Shown: positions 26,490 to 35,934, numbered from the stretch's first letter. The stretch: 64,000 nucleotides of DNA from Streptosporangium lutulentum (GCF_030811455.1 NZ_JAUSQU010000001.1:5146001-5210000), one strand, 5' to 3'. Translations and numbers: made by a program. Notes: generated by a model not told the origin, from the sequence alone.

Positions 26490-26903
26490 ATGACAGAGCG
26501 ACGCGCGATCGTCAGTGGTTCCACCTTCGAAGAGGAGATCGGCTACGCGCGGGCGGTGGTCGACGGCGACTGGGTGCACGTGTCCGGGACGACCGGGTTC
26601 GACTACACGACCATGACCATCTCCGACGACATCGTCGAGCAGGCCGAGCAGTGCCTGCGCAACATCGAATCGGCACTGACCGAGGCGGGCTGCTCGTTCG
26701 CCGACGTCGTCCGGGTCAGATACCTGCTGCCCGACCGTGAGGACTTCCCACCGTGCTGGCCCACCCTGCGCCGCTGTTTCGGCGAGATCCGCCCAGCCGC
26801 GACCATGCTCGTGTGCGGCCTGTCCGATCCCCGCATGAAGCTGGAGATCGAGGTGTACGCACGGCGGCCCCAGGAACCGGGACCGGTGTCCACCACTGCT
26901 TGA
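26490..26903 (+). CDS. RidA family protein
   Basis: This 137-residue protein reads IGYARAVVDGDWVHVSGTTGFDY, CLRNIESALTEAGCSFADVVRVRYLLPDREDF and LEIEVYARR, the RidA/YjgF trimer fold. Family members hydrolyse reactive enamines or imines. The arginine next to the end (normally IEIEA-R) is roughly kept. The ATG at 26490 follows TATAAC by about 25 bases with no clear ribosome site, so the mRNA may have a very short leader. Its stop codon abuts a ligA fragment, which shows that the 3' flank was rearranged. Confidence 0.85.
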   Translation: MTERRAIVSGSTFEEEIGYARAVVDGDWVHVSGTTGFDYTTMTISDDIVEQAEQCLRNIESALTEAGCSFADVVRVRYLLPDREDFPPCWPTLRRCFGEIRPAATMLVCGLSDPRMKLEIEVYARRPQEPGPVSTTA

Positions 26904-26978
26904 TCATCTCGTCGCGGGTGAGCGCCTCCGGTGCCCCGCTCATCGCACCGGTGACCACGACGGACATCCCGGCCGGCG
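26900..26978 (-). pseudogene. ligA BRCT-domain remnant
   Basis: On the minus strand this piece encodes [22 protein letters not shown], almost the same as [22 protein letters not shown] in the intact DNA ligase. The DNA is identical over more than 40 bases around the ACCGGTGACCACGACGG core (compare 31590-31633). Nothing else of a ligase surrounds it. It is a relic of a second ligA copy or of a duplication that spread the 3' end of ligA 4.6 kb away. Confidence 0.85.
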
Positions 26979-26997
26979 GTGAGGGTGTCAGAGCCGG

Positions 26998-28401
26998 CTA
27001 CGTCTCATCAGCCCGCGCCGGCCGTCCGGGTGTCAGGAAAGCGGCCGCCACGGCCGCCGCGACCGCGGCGAGCGCGGCGAGGACGAAGCCGTTGGCGAAC
27101 CCGGAGAGGGTGTCGGTGACGAGACTGGCCGCCGCGACGCTGGAGATGACCGCGGCTCCGACGGAGGCGCCGAACTCGTGGAATGTGCTGACGATGCCCG
27201 AGGCGATGCCCGCTTCGTGGGGAGCCACCTGACCGAGAGCGGTCGCCGAGGCCACGACGAATATCGCGCCGGTCCCGGCTCCCGCGATCGCCATGCCGGC
27301 CACCACGGTCGCGGGGTGCATCGACAGCGCGGGAACGGCCATGCCGATCGCGGCGGCGAGCAGCCCGGCCACGCCAAGCCGGCGCGGCCCCGCCTTGGCG
27401 ATGGCCCGGCCGGTGAGGTTGGCCCCGAACATCGTCGCCACCGCGACCGGGAGGAACAGCAGCCCCGTCTGCAGCGCGCCGAAGCCCTGTGCGTGCTGGA
27501 AATAGAACGTGCCGAGGAAGAAAACCGCGATCATCAGAGCCGTTGCCATCAGGATGAGGAACGTACCCGTGGCCACCGGACGCCGTGCCAGCAGCGCGAC
27601 GTCCATCAGAGGTGACCTCGCGGTCTTCTGCCTTGTCAAGAACGCCAGGTAGCCGATCCCGGCCGACAGGACGAGCCAGCCGGTCGTGGCGGTGAACCAT
27701 CCGTGGTCTCCCGCACGGGTGATCGCATAGATCAGGGCGCCGGATGAAGCGGTGACCAGCAGGGCGCCGAGCACGTCGAGCCGGGGACGCGTCGCGACGG
27801 CACTCCGGTGCGGCAGCATCCGGGCGAGAGCGGCGATGATCACTAGCCCGATGGGCACGTTGACGTAGAACACCCATGACCAGCCCGGACCGGCGGTGAG
27901 CAGTCCTCCCAGAAGCACGCCGAGGGCCGCACCGCCCCCGCCGAGCGCGGACCAGACCCCCAGCGCCTTGTTCCGCTCGTCACCGTCGAACAGGCTCACC
28001 ACCAGCGACAGGGCCGCCGGGGACAGCAGCGCCGCACCGATTCCCTGTGCGACGCGGCCGCCCAGCAGCATGTCGGCCGAGCCGGCGAGGCCGGTCACCA
28101 GTGACGCCGTCGTGAAGATCAGCAGACCGCCGAGCACCACCCGCCTGGCCCCGATCAGGTCGGCGATCCGCCCGCCCAGCAGCATCAGGCCGCCGAACGT
28201 CAACGTGTACGCGGTGACCGTCCATGTCACGGCCTGGCGGCTCAGGCTCAGGTCGGTCTCGATGTGCGGCAGCGCGATGGCCACGACGGTGACGTCGAGG
28301 ATCAACATCAACTGGGCCACCCCGAGGAACCCCAGGATGCGCCATCGCAGCGGATGGGCCGAGTCACCGTGCGCGGACGGGTCGTGGATCCGTTGTGTCA
28401 T
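26998..28401 (-). CDS. MFS drug/proton antiporter (DHA2, 14-TM type)
   Basis: The 467-residue transporter carries motif C-like and DHA signatures: LMLILDVTVVAIALPHIETDL, LGGRIADLIGARRV, RVAQGIGAALLSPAALSLVVSLFDG and GPGWSWVFYVNVPIGL. It should export a small toxic molecule using the proton gradient. ATG 28401 has a GAGAGG element upstream; a longer frame to 28650 would run through the shared promoter. It diverges from a TetR gene with two matching operators between them, the usual repressor-pump pair. Confidence 0.9.
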   Translation of the reverse strand: MTQRIHDPSAHGDSAHPLRWRILGFLGVAQLMLILDVTVVAIALPHIETDLSLSRQAVTWTVTAYTLTFGGLMLLGGRIADLIGARRVVLGGLLIFTTASLVTGLAGSADMLLGGRVAQGIGAALLSPAALSLVVSLFDGDERNKALGVWSALGGGGAALGVLLGGLLTAGPGWSWVFYVNVPIGLVIIAALARMLPHRSAVATRPRLDVLGALLVTASSGALIYAITRAGDHGWFTATTGWLVLSAGIGYLAFLTRQKTARSPLMDVALLARRPVATGTFLILMATALMIAVFFLGTFYFQHAQGFGALQTGLLFLPVAVATMFGANLTGRAIAKAGPRRLGVAGLLAAAIGMAVPALSMHPATVVAGMAIAGAGTGAIFVVASATALGQVAPHEAGIASGIVSTFHEFGASVGAAVISSVAAASLVTDTLSGFANGFVLAALAAVAAAVAAAFLTPGRPARADET

Positions 28402-28418
28402 CGAACGCCTCTCACCAT

Positions 28419-28442
28419 AACTCGTACTTTGATATACGAGTT
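28419..28442. promoter_or_regulatory. TetR operator 1 (MFS side)
   Basis: AACTCGTA and TACGAGTT form perfect eight-base arms with an eight-base spacer. Inside it lies the core CGTAC-N6-ATACG, whose spacing matches the second site. The site is 18 bases upstream of the MFS start codon. Confidence 0.75.
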
Positions 28443-28460
28443 CCAGCGGTGAGAGTAACA

Positions 28461-28476
28461 CGTACATTCCCGTACG
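28461..28476. promoter_or_regulatory. TetR operator 2 (regulator side)
   Basis: CGTAC-ATTCCC-GTACG has the same 5-6-5 layout as the core of operator 1. It lies 16 bases before the TetR start, consistent with autorepression. Confidence 0.7.
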
Positions 28477-28491
28477 ACTTAAACTGGTGGC

Positions 28492-29112
28492 ATGCCCACC
28501 ACCGCCGGCCCACGTCGCCGGGCAGACGCCGAACGCAACATCGCCCGCATCGTCTCGGCGGCGCGCGAGAGCCTGAGCAGTGATCCGAACGCGAGCATCG
28601 ACGACATCGCCAAGGCCGCCGGAGTAGGCCGGATGACGCTCTACGGCCACTTTCGCAACCGGGCGGAATTAGTCGAGGCCGCCCTGGTCGACGCGCTGCG
28701 CGCCGGCGAGGAGGCGCTCTCAGCCCTTGACCTCACCGGCGACGCGCGCGATGCCCTGACCCGGTTGCTCGACTCCAGCTGGTCCCTCGTGGCCGAATCC
28801 GCGGCGTTGCTGACGGCAGCCCAGGGAACTCTTCCCGCCGGGCGCATCCGTGAGCTGCACGCCGCTCCCGCTCAGCGTGTCGAAGAACTCATTCGCCGTG
28901 GCCAGGACGAAGGCGTGTTCCGCACCGACCTGCCGATCACCTGGCTGGTCAACGTCGTGCACTACGTCCTGCAGGGCGCCGCCGAAGAGAACCGGGTCGA
29001 GCGCCTGGAGACGGAGGAGGTCGCCCACGTCGTCATCGCGACGACGCAATCCATCCTGGCCGCCCCCGGCGCGTCCGACCGCTCGCGGTCGCGCCGGCGG
29101 GAGAAGCCATGA
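28492..29112 (+). CDS. TetR-family repressor
   Basis: The 206-residue regulator has an N-terminal helix-turn-helix (NIARIVSAARESLSSDPNASIDDIAKAAGVGRMTLYGHFRNRAELVEAALV) and a helical ligand domain. It diverges from the MFS exporter and very likely represses it and itself through the two CGTAC-N6 palindromes. The ligand is expected to be the drug exported by the pump. The start ATG at 28492 lies close behind operator 2. Confidence 0.9.
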   Translation: MPTTAGPRRRADAERNIARIVSAARESLSSDPNASIDDIAKAAGVGRMTLYGHFRNRAELVEAALVDALRAGEEALSALDLTGDARDALTRLLDSSWSLVAESAALLTAAQGTLPAGRIRELHAAPAQRVEELIRRGQDEGVFRTDLPITWLVNVVHYVLQGAAEENRVERLETEEVAHVVIATTQSILAAPGASDRSRSRRREKP

Positions 29113-29765
29113 CGTGGTCCGCCCGGCGACCTCGGGACAGACCGCACGCGACCGCGGAGGTTCCTTTCCCTCGTGGATCAGGCCCGGAGCTGGCGGGTGA
29201 TGGAGGGGTCGGTGATGGCGGTGTCGTCGGCCAGCAGGAAGGCCTTGCTGAGGATGAGCGCCAGCCGGCCGTCCTCCTCGAACGGAAGGAACAGCCCGGC
29301 GTGAGGGTCGCGTCCGGAGACGATGCACAGGTAGGCGTCGTTGGGTTCCATCAGGATGTTCGCCGACCCCAGGTGGATCTTGTAGGTGCGTAGATCACCC
29401 CGAACCACCAGGAAACGATCGGTCAGGGTGCACCGGTCGGCGATGGCCGTACGCCCGATCAATCGGGACAGCGCGTCGTGCCGGACCTTGGCGCTCTCGG
29501 CCAGGGCGCCGAAGCCGTAGGACCGCCAGTAGTCCCCGTGGCCGCCCGGGTCCAGGCCGGTGGAGGTGACGCCGACGACCAGGTCGGCGTCTCGCAGCGC
29601 CTCCGACAGGATGAGCGGAGGAACATCGGCCAGCGGGACCGGCGAGCCGCCGGCGAGGAAACGGATGTCGTCGCTGACGCAGATGGAGACCGGACCGACG
29701 TTGTCCCGCTCGGCGGCCCCCTCGTCCAGGTGGAAGTCCCAGGTGACGGTCAGGCCGCCGGGCAG

Positions 29766-29772
29766 TTTTTTT
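29766..29772 (-). other. A7 homopolymer at the DUF4132 frameshift
   Basis: The coding strand reads GCC then seven A then CTGCCC. A6 would keep the family frame (AKKLPGG). Homopolymers of this length are prone to indels and, in some genes, to transcriptional slippage. Confidence 0.75.
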
Positions 29773-29809
29773 GGCGGCGGTGCACTCGCCGGACCCTCCG
29801 GCCGCGTCC

Positions 29810-29857
29810 CAGTGGCCCAGTGTCATGCCGGTCCAGTGGCCCAGTGTCATGCCGGTC
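29810..29857. repeat. 24-base tandem duplication in the DUF4132 gene
   Basis: Two identical 24-base units (29810-29833 and 29834-29857) duplicate eight residues, giving TGMTLGHW twice. Frame is kept. The family normally has a single copy, so this is a recent event beside the frameshift. Confidence 0.85.
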
Positions 29858-31302
29858 CAGCCGCGGTCGGTGAGCAGTGCCTTGGCCTGGCCGTACCGGA
29901 GCAGATGGTTGGAGAACCTGCGCGAGTGGTCGCGCGTCTCCTCCTCGGCGGGGGTGAGCAGGTAGACCTCGCGGAAGGCCTGCTTGTACGGCTGGCGCAG
30001 CTCCTTGCCCTGCACCACCTCCCGCCAGGCGCGCACCTCCTCCACGGACGCGCGGGCCGGATGCCACAGCCGCACCGGCACGTCCGGCACGCTCAGCCCC
30101 AGCTCGGCCCGCCACACCCCGGGCGAGACCTCGAACTCCCAGATCAGCCGGTCGGTGACCGGGTGACCCTCCAACCGCCGGTACGGCGGAGCCGTCTCAC
30201 CGGCGCATCCGGCCTCCAGCGCCCTGACCAGGGTGGCCTGCTGCCGCGCGGTCTGCTTGGCCAGCTCGCGCAGCCGCTTGACCTCCTCGGGGTGCTCCCG
30301 CCTGACCGCCGCCGGGACCCCCTTCAGCTTCTTGTCCCTGTGCCACCACGACAGCTCGACCCCGCCGTCGGTGGAGATCACCGCCGTGTGCTCGCCGACG
30401 GCCTGGCGCAGCCGTCCGTCGGGGATCCGGAACGCCACCTCCAGCCGGTTGGCCAGGGCGGCCTCGATGCGCTTGAACATGCGGTCCAGATGTTTGGGCA
30501 CCCCGGCATGCCGGACGGCCTGGCGGGCGGCGCGCAGCGCGGAGATCGCCTCGGGCGTCGGATGGCTCTCCACCTGGCGGGCGATCGAGAACAGCAGTGC
30601 CTGGGAGGGCAGGGACTTGGCCGGGGTGGGCGCCACCGCGATCCCGGGCAGCAGCCTGTCCAGCAGCTCGGGCAGCCAGGGCTCGTCCCGGAGAAGCGCC
30701 AGTTCCACGGCCCGGCTGAGGGTCCACCTCTCCCTTTCCTCGAACGCCTTCTCCGCCCGGTAGGGAATCTCGCCGGCGTGGATCGCCGCGACGCGGGCCG
30801 CGGCCGCCTCCAGCGCCGTCCTGGCGAAGTCCATACAGCCGGGCTGGACGCTGAGCCATTCGCTCATGCTGGGCAGCGGGGCGGCGTTGTCCGGCCGTTC
30901 CCGCCACGCCTCGACGAACAGTGCCCGCCGTTCCACGTCCCAGCCGAACCACATCTCCAGCTCGGCGACCGCGATCGGCCCGCGCCCCTCGGCGAGCCGG
31001 GCGCGCGCCTCGGCGTCCATGCCCGCCAGCCCCGCCGCCACCAGCAGCACGGAGAAGGACTCGTCAGGTCGTCTCTCGGCCCGCAGCAGGGATTCGACGA
31101 GCTCGCGGGCCGCCGCGGCCAGCCGTTGCTCGTCGACCACGTACTGCGCCGATATCGGGCTGCCGTCGCCGGCCCGGCCCCGCGCGCCCAGTCCGGTGCT
31201 GAGCTGGGAGACGTCGGGCCAGTACGTGGGGTCGTTCGCGGTCCCGGTGATCAGATCGAACAGGCGCTGCGCGAGGGGGGAGAGGTTCATGGCGACGGTT
31301 CC

Positions 31303-31393
31303 CGTCGGAGAGGTGGATCTGGCGGGTGACGGACGGATCGGCGACGGTGGCGTCGGCCAGGAGAAACACCTTGGACAGCACGATCGACGACAT
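31303..31393 (-). pseudogene. C-terminal tail of a second DUF4132 copy
   Basis: Directly after the ligA stop the minus strand encodes SSIVLSKVFLLADATVADPSVTRQI. This parallels LALILSKAFLLADDTAITDPSITRQL at the end of the neighbouring DUF4132 gene. Only this tail remains, and the frame then runs into the start region of the next gene. It shows that a tandem DUF4132 paralogue was lost by deletion, with ligA joined to its stump. Confidence 0.8.
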
Positions 31394-33483
31394 CAGACGA
31401 ACGGGCCGACGAGGTCGGCGAACTCCTCCGGGCCGACGATCCGCACGCCCAGGCCCTCGGCCTTGGCCCGCTTGGAGCCCGCCTTCTCCCCCGCCACCAG
31501 CAGTGACGTCTTCGCCGAGACGCTGGAGGAGGATCTGCCTCCGGCGCGTTCGATCAGCTCGTTCATCTGGTTGCGGGTCAGCGCCTCCAACGCCCCGCTC
31601 ATCGCACCGGTGACCACGACGGACATCCCGGCCAGCGGCAGCTCGGACACGCCGCTCACCGTGACGTCGGCACCGGCACCGGCCTCGGGGTCGGCGGGTG
31701 GCCTCCAGCCCGGCTCGGTCATGGTGACCCCGGCCTTGACCAGCTTGTCGATGAGGTCGGCGAGCTCGACCAGCTCCGCCACCACCCCCGGCGCCTTCTT
31801 CGGGCCGATGCCCTCCACCGCCTCGATCGCCTCGGCGTCGGCGGCGCGGATGGCGTCCATGCTGCCGAAGTGCTTGGCGATGCGGCGGCTCATGGAACGG
31901 CCGGTGCCGCGCACGCCCAGCGCGCAGAACACCCTGCTGAGCGGCTGCGCCTTGGCCCGCTCGATGGCGGCCAGCAGGTTGTCGGTGCTGGTCTCGCCCA
32001 TCCGCTCCAGGTCCAGCACCTGCTCGCGGGTCAGGAAGAACAGGTCGGCGAAGTCGGCGATCAGCCCGGCGTCCAGCATCTGCTGGATGCGACTTTCGGC
32101 CAGGCCCTCGATGTCGAGCTGGTCGCGGCCGGCGGCGTAGCCGATGGAGGCGATCACCCGGCAGGCGCGCCCGCGCACGCACCGCCACCGCTCCTGTGAG
32201 GCGTCGATCGCGTCGCCGCACAACGGGCAGACCTGCGGGATCGGGATCGGCCGCTCGTCGCCGGTGCGCAGGTGCACCACCGGGGCCTCGACCCGGGGAA
32301 TCACGTCGCCGGCCTTGTAGACGACCACGGAATCGCCGAGCATCAGGCCCCGGCGGGTGATGTCGGAGGCGTTGTGCAAGGTGGCGTAGGTGATGGTGCT
32401 GCCGTCGATCTCGACCGGCTCCAGCACGGCGCGTGGCGCGATGATGCCGCTGCGTCCGACGTTCCACTCGACATCGAGCAGTTTGGTGATCTTTTCGGTG
32501 GCGGGCAGCTTGTAGGCGATCGCCCAGCGGGGCGCGCGCGAGCTGAAGCCGGCCTGCGCCTGGTCGGCGGCGAGATCGCACTTGATCACGATGCCGTCGA
32601 TGCCGAAGGCCAGATCGGCCCGCTTGGCGGCGATCTGCTCGATGCGCTCCTGCACCTGCTCCAGCGTCTCGGCGACGATCCCGGCCACCGGGGTGGCGGC
32701 GGTGGTCTGCACGCCCTGGGCGGCGACCCATGCCATGACCTCGCTGTGCGGCAACTCGCGCAGCCGTACGGCTAGCTCCGAGGCGTCATCGGGATTCGAC
32801 AGCGCACCATAGCAAAAAAGTGTTAGCTCGCACACGTATGGCCTATCTTGTGCGCGCAGCGTGCCGGCGGCGGCGCTTCGCGGGTTGGCGAACGTGGTGC
32901 CGTCGTGTGCCTGGCGCTTGGCGCACGCGTCCTCGAACTGCGAGGTGGTCATCATCACCTCACCGCGCAACTCCACCGTGACCGGCTCGGCCAGCCGGGC
33001 GGGCAGTCCCACGATGGTGCCGATCGCGTGGCTCACGTCTTCACCCTTGGTGCCGTCGCCCCGGGTGACCAGCTGCGCCAGCCGCCCGCCACGGTAACGT
33101 GCGGCGATCGCGAGCCCGTCGAGCTTCGGCTCCACGCTCCACGCCGTCACCGGCCGGCCCAGCCTGCGCTCCAGCGACGCCGCCCAGTCGGCCAGTTTCT
33201 CCGCGCTGAAGACGTTGTCCAGGCTCAGCATCGGCACCGTGTGCGGCACGTCGCCGACCACCGCGCCACCGGCCACCTTGCCCGTCGGCGAGGACGGCAG
33301 AACCTCGTCGGGATGCTCGGCCTCGTACGCCTGAATGCCCCGGAGCAACCGGTCGTAGGAGTCGTCGTCAAGGGTGGACGTGCCGTCTCCGTAGTACGCC
33401 GCGGCGGCGTCCAGGGCGAGCTGAACGGCTTCGGCGTAGGCGCTCTGATCGGCGAAAAGGGTGCTGGGGGGTGCGTCGGTCAT
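31393..33483 (-). CDS. ligA: NAD-dependent DNA ligase, probably an accessory copy
   Basis: The 696-residue enzyme has all LigA modules. Domain Ia has [25 protein letters not shown], and the adenylation site is EPKLDG with Lys120. It also has [13 protein letters not shown], the OB fold, a Cys4 zinc finger (CPLC and CVRGRAC, with one residue more than usual between the last two), helix-hairpin-helix repeats and a C-terminal BRCT domain ([26 protein letters not shown]). It seals nicks using NAD. The essential ligA usually sits near gatCAB, whereas this one is beside DUF4132 genes and a transposon relic, so I infer a second copy. Its 3' end has been duplicated at 26900-26978. The ATG has only a weak GGGATC ribosome site. 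Confidence 0.88.
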   Translation of the reverse strand: MTDAPPSTLFADQSAYAEAVQLALDAAAAYYGDGTSTLDDDSYDRLLRGIQAYEAEHPDEVLPSSPTGKVAGGAVVGDVPHTVPMLSLDNVFSAEKLADWAASLERRLGRPVTAWSVEPKLDGLAIAARYRGGRLAQLVTRGDGTKGEDVSHAIGTIVGLPARLAEPVTVELRGEVMMTTSQFEDACAKRQAHDGTTFANPRSAAAGTLRAQDRPYVCELTLFCYGALSNPDDASELAVRLRELPHSEVMAWVAAQGVQTTAATPVAGIVAETLEQVQERIEQIAAKRADLAFGIDGIVIKCDLAADQAQAGFSSRAPRWAIAYKLPATEKITKLLDVEWNVGRSGIIAPRAVLEPVEIDGSTITYATLHNASDITRRGLMLGDSVVVYKAGDVIPRVEAPVVHLRTGDERPIPIPQVCPLCGDAIDASQERWRCVRGRACRVIASIGYAAGRDQLDIEGLAESRIQQMLDAGLIADFADLFFLTREQVLDLERMGETSTDNLLAAIERAKAQPLSRVFCALGVRGTGRSMSRRIAKHFGSMDAIRAADAEAIEAVEGIGPKKAPGVVAELVELADLIDKLVKAGVTMTEPGWRPPADPEAGAGADVTVSGVSELPLAGMSVVVTGAMSGALEALTRNQMNELIERAGGRSSSSVSAKTSLLVAGEKAGSKRAKAEGLGVRIVGPEEFADLVGPFV

Positions 33484-33601
33484 GATCCCATCATCGCGCC
33501 CGGCACCGACAATTTCCGGCCCGCGGAACGCGCCCCGGAGCTGGAACGTCCCTCCCCGGCGAAACCGTCGGCCAGGGCTGTCCAGACATGGCTGAAGCGC
33601 T

Positions 33602-33623
33602 CCCCACGGCTAAAGCCGGGGGA
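33602..33623 (-). other. IS200/IS605-type right-end hairpin (possible omega-RNA 3' part)
   Basis: On the minus strand CCCCCGGCTTTAGCCGTGGGGA folds as a GGC-TTTA-GCC hairpin with outer C/G pairs and overlaps the tnpB stop codon. This structure is typical for the right end of tnpB elements and for the 3' scaffold of their omega-RNA. Confidence 0.6.
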
Positions 33624-34257
33624 TTCCAGCCAGCCCAGACGCCGCTGTCGCGGTGGTCTGCGCTGCTGTTGCTGAGCGGTTCGCCTTCCGGCCCACGCGG
33701 TTGCGTGGTTTGCGCGCCCCAGCCCGCACTCCCGGCCCGGACCGTGCGAACTCCGCCCTCCCGGCGGTGAGTACATTCTTGGCGGCGTTCACGTCGGCGT
33801 GTTCGCTGTGGCGGCAAGAGGTGCACCGAAAGACCGCTTGGCTCTCGCGGGACTTCCGATCCACCACCTTGCACACGTTGCACGTCTGACTCGTATACGC
33901 CGGGTTGACAGTGATCACCTGAGTGCCCGTATACCGGGCCTTACCACGGGTGGCCAGCTCGATCCGATACCAGCCCTTGTCCAAGATGGATCGGTTCAGT
34001 CCGGCCTTGGCGGCGGCCCCGTTCGGCAGGAACGCGCCCGGCCGCTCAGGATCTGGCTTCGGTTTGACACCAGTGGTCATGTTCTTGGTCTTGAGCGCCT
34101 CGAACACGACCATCTCAAAGCCCGTGGCCAGGGTATGAGCGGTCTTGGCGGCGAAGTCCTCCCGGCGTCTGCGCACCTTGCGCACCATGCCGGCGACCCG
34201 CCCGGCAGCTTTCTTGCGCCGGGCCGATCCCTTCGCGGTCCGGGCGAAATCGCTCGG
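33610..34257 (-). pseudogene. TnpB (IS200/IS605) C-terminal fragment
   Basis: The readable part begins SDFARTAKGSARRKKAAGRVAGMV after a stop codon. Counting from the internal Met at 34188, it carries the second RuvC carboxylate (Glu30 in MVVFEALKTKNM), the Cys4 zinc knuckle (C103, C106, C122, C125) and the last RuvC Asp132 (HADVNAAKN). The N-terminal half, with the first RuvC Asp and the REC/wedge part, is missing, so it cannot be an active nuclease. The right-end hairpin overlaps its stop. No tnpA or left end is visible. Confidence 0.85.
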
Positions 34258-34388
34258 TCACATTCCCTCGTCGCGTTCGGTCATAGGGGCGACGAACGCA
34301 TTCCAGCCGGTCAGACGGGGGCACCGGCCGGATGCTCGCACGCCGGTCCGGCGAGAACGACCGGAACCCTCTCGGAGGAGAACAGATC

Positions 34389-34523
34389 ATGGAAGCACGG
34401 CCGAAGAACCCCACGATGATCCTTCCCGGTACCTCAGCCGGCAAGGCCGTCCACCGGCCGACGGCGCGGAGCCGCCTCGACGGGAGAGGGCCACGGCTCC
34501 GGCGATCCACGCAGGAGGGGTGA
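34389..34523 (+). pseudogene. N-terminal stub of a carboxymuconolactone decarboxylase-family gene
   Basis: An ATG with a strong GGAGGAG ribosome site opens MEARPKNPTMILPG. That resembles the N-terminus of AhpD/CMD-family proteins (M-x-AR-x-KNP-x-M-x-x-PG). After about 20 residues the sequence becomes arginine-rich and unrelated, and it ends at 34523, four bases before the arcD start. It looks like a deletion joint upstream of the arc operon. Its ribosome site may still help translation into arcD. Confidence 0.45.
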
Positions 34524-34527
34524 CCTC

Positions 34528-35934
34528 TTGAACCCCACCTCGGTTCGCGACGCGACCTCACACGCCGGCGGCGAACGGCCGCCGTCCCCGGCCGGCGACC
34601 GGCGCTTCGGCCTGCCGACCGCCTCGGCGCTGGTCGTCGGTTCGGTGATCGGCACCGGTGTGTTCGCCCTGCCGTCGGCGCTGGCCGGTTTCGGCCCCAT
34701 CTCTCTCGTCGCGTTCGTCCTGGTCACGATCGGCGCCATCGCCCTGGCCGTGACGTTCCAGGCGCTCAACCGGCGGATTCCCGGCTCGGGCGGCCCGTAC
34801 CTGTACGCGCGGGAGGCGTTCGGAGACTTCGCGGGCTTCATCAACGCCTGGAGTTACTGGATCACCGCGTGGGCCGGCAACGCCGCCATCGTGGTGGCCT
34901 GGGTCGGCTACGTGGAGGTGTTCTGGAACACCTCCCATACCAAGGGCTGGTCGATTCTCATCGCCCTGGCCGGGTTGTGGCTGCCCGCCGCGATCAACCT
35001 GGCGGGGCTGCGCAGCATCGCCGCGATCCAGATCCTGACCACCGTACTGAAGTTCATCCCGCTGCTGTTCATGGCCACCGTCGGCCTGCTGTTCGTCAAG
35101 TCCGCCAACTTCGGGGCGTTCAACGCCACCGGCGGCTCCGCGCTGGGAGCGATCAGCGCGGCTTCGGCGATCGCCCTGTTCTCCTACATCGGCATCGAAA
35201 CCGCCTCGGTGGCCGCCGGGCGGGTGCGTGACCCGCAGCGCAACGTCGGACGCGCCACCGTGCTCGGCACGCTGGCCTGCGCCGTGGTCTACATCCTCGG
35301 CACCGTCACCGTGTTCGGCACCGTGTCCCACGGCGCGCTGCTGCACTCGACCGCGCCGTTCACCGATTCCGCCAACGCCATCTTCGGCGGCCGGTGGGCC
35401 GGTGACACCGTCGCCGTCGCCGCGATCGTCTCCGGGCTCGGCGCGCTCGTCGGATGGACGCTCATCGTCGGTGAGATGTCGCAGGCGGCGGCGCGCGACC
35501 GGTTGTTCCCCGCCCGGTTCGCCGTCGGCAACCGGCGTGAGGTTCCGGCCTTCGGGATCATCGTCGGCACCGTGCTGGCATCCGTGCTCACGGTCGTCAG
35601 TTACACCTCCTTCGCCAAGGTGTTCACCACGGTGGTGCTGCTGTCGGTGCTGACGGCCGTCATCCCGTACCTGTTCTCCGCCGCGGCGCAGATGTACTGG
35701 CTGCTGACCGAGGGGCGGCGGATCCACGCGGGCCATCTGGTCCGCGACCTCGTGGTGGCGATCACCGCGCTGCTGTTCGGCTTCTGGGCCCTCGCCGGCA
35801 GCGGATACCAGGCCGCCTACTACGGGTTGTTCTGCCTGCTGCTCGGTGTGCCCGTCTACGTCTGGCTCAAAGTCGGGCGCCGCGAATACGGCGAGACCCC
35901 GGTGGGCCCCCTCTCGAAAGGAACGCTCGGATGA
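34528..35934 (+). CDS. arcD: APC-family arginine/ornithine antiporter
   Basis: The 468-residue transporter has about 12 membrane helices. It starts its core with [32 protein letters not shown], the APC substrate-binding first helix with a GSVIGTG break. [22 protein letters not shown] is the conserved amphipathic loop. The arcABC genes follow directly, so it should exchange external arginine for ornithine. A TTG start at 34528 has AGGAGGGG upstream. Its stop overlaps the arcA ATG by four bases. Confidence 0.85.
   Translation: MNPTSVRDATSHAGGERPPSPAGDRRFGLPTASALVVGSVIGTGVFALPSALAGFGPISLVAFVLVTIGAIALAVTFQALNRRIPGSGGPYLYAREAFGDFAGFINAWSYWITAWAGNAAIVVAWVGYVEVFWNTSHTKGWSILIALAGLWLPAAINLAGLRSIAAIQILTTVLKFIPLLFMATVGLLFVKSANFGAFNATGGSALGAISAASAIALFSYIGIETASVAAGRVRDPQRNVGRATVLGTLACAVVYILGTVTVFGTVSHGALLHSTAPFTDSANAIFGGRWAGDTVAVAAIVSGLGALVGWTLIVGEMSQAAARDRLFPARFAVGNRREVPAFGIIVGTVLASVLTVVSYTSFAKVFTTVVLLSVLTAVIPYLFSAAAQMYWLLTEGRRIHAGHLVRDLVVAITALLFGFWALAGSGYQAAYYGLFCLLLGVPVYVWLKVGRREYGETPVGPLSKGTLG

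Larger units (their letters stand above)
29178..31290 (-). pseudogene. DUF4132 domain protein, frameshifted at an A7 tract
   Basis: The first 500 or so residues read continuously from ATG 31290 (MNLSPLAQRLFDLITG) and contain the DUF4132 core up to GWTGMTLGHWDAAGGSGE. At an A7 run (29766-29772) the frame leaves the protein. Dropping one A restores LPGGLTVTWDFHLDEG and then YGFGALAESAKVRHDALSRLIGRTAIADR, ending in the family tail IHLGSANILMEPNDAYLCIV and SKAFLLADDT with the stop at 29178. Joined, the protein is about 700 residues, normal for the family. A 24-base duplication lies just before the shift. Function in bacteria is unknown (MolR/YehI relatives). It may be a sequencing error, a dead gene or slippage-dependent expression. 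Confidence 0.8.

Noticed and set aside
33480..34260. Intact insertion sequence
   Set aside because: Only a C-terminal TnpB fragment and one end remain. There is no transposase gene tnpA and no left end.
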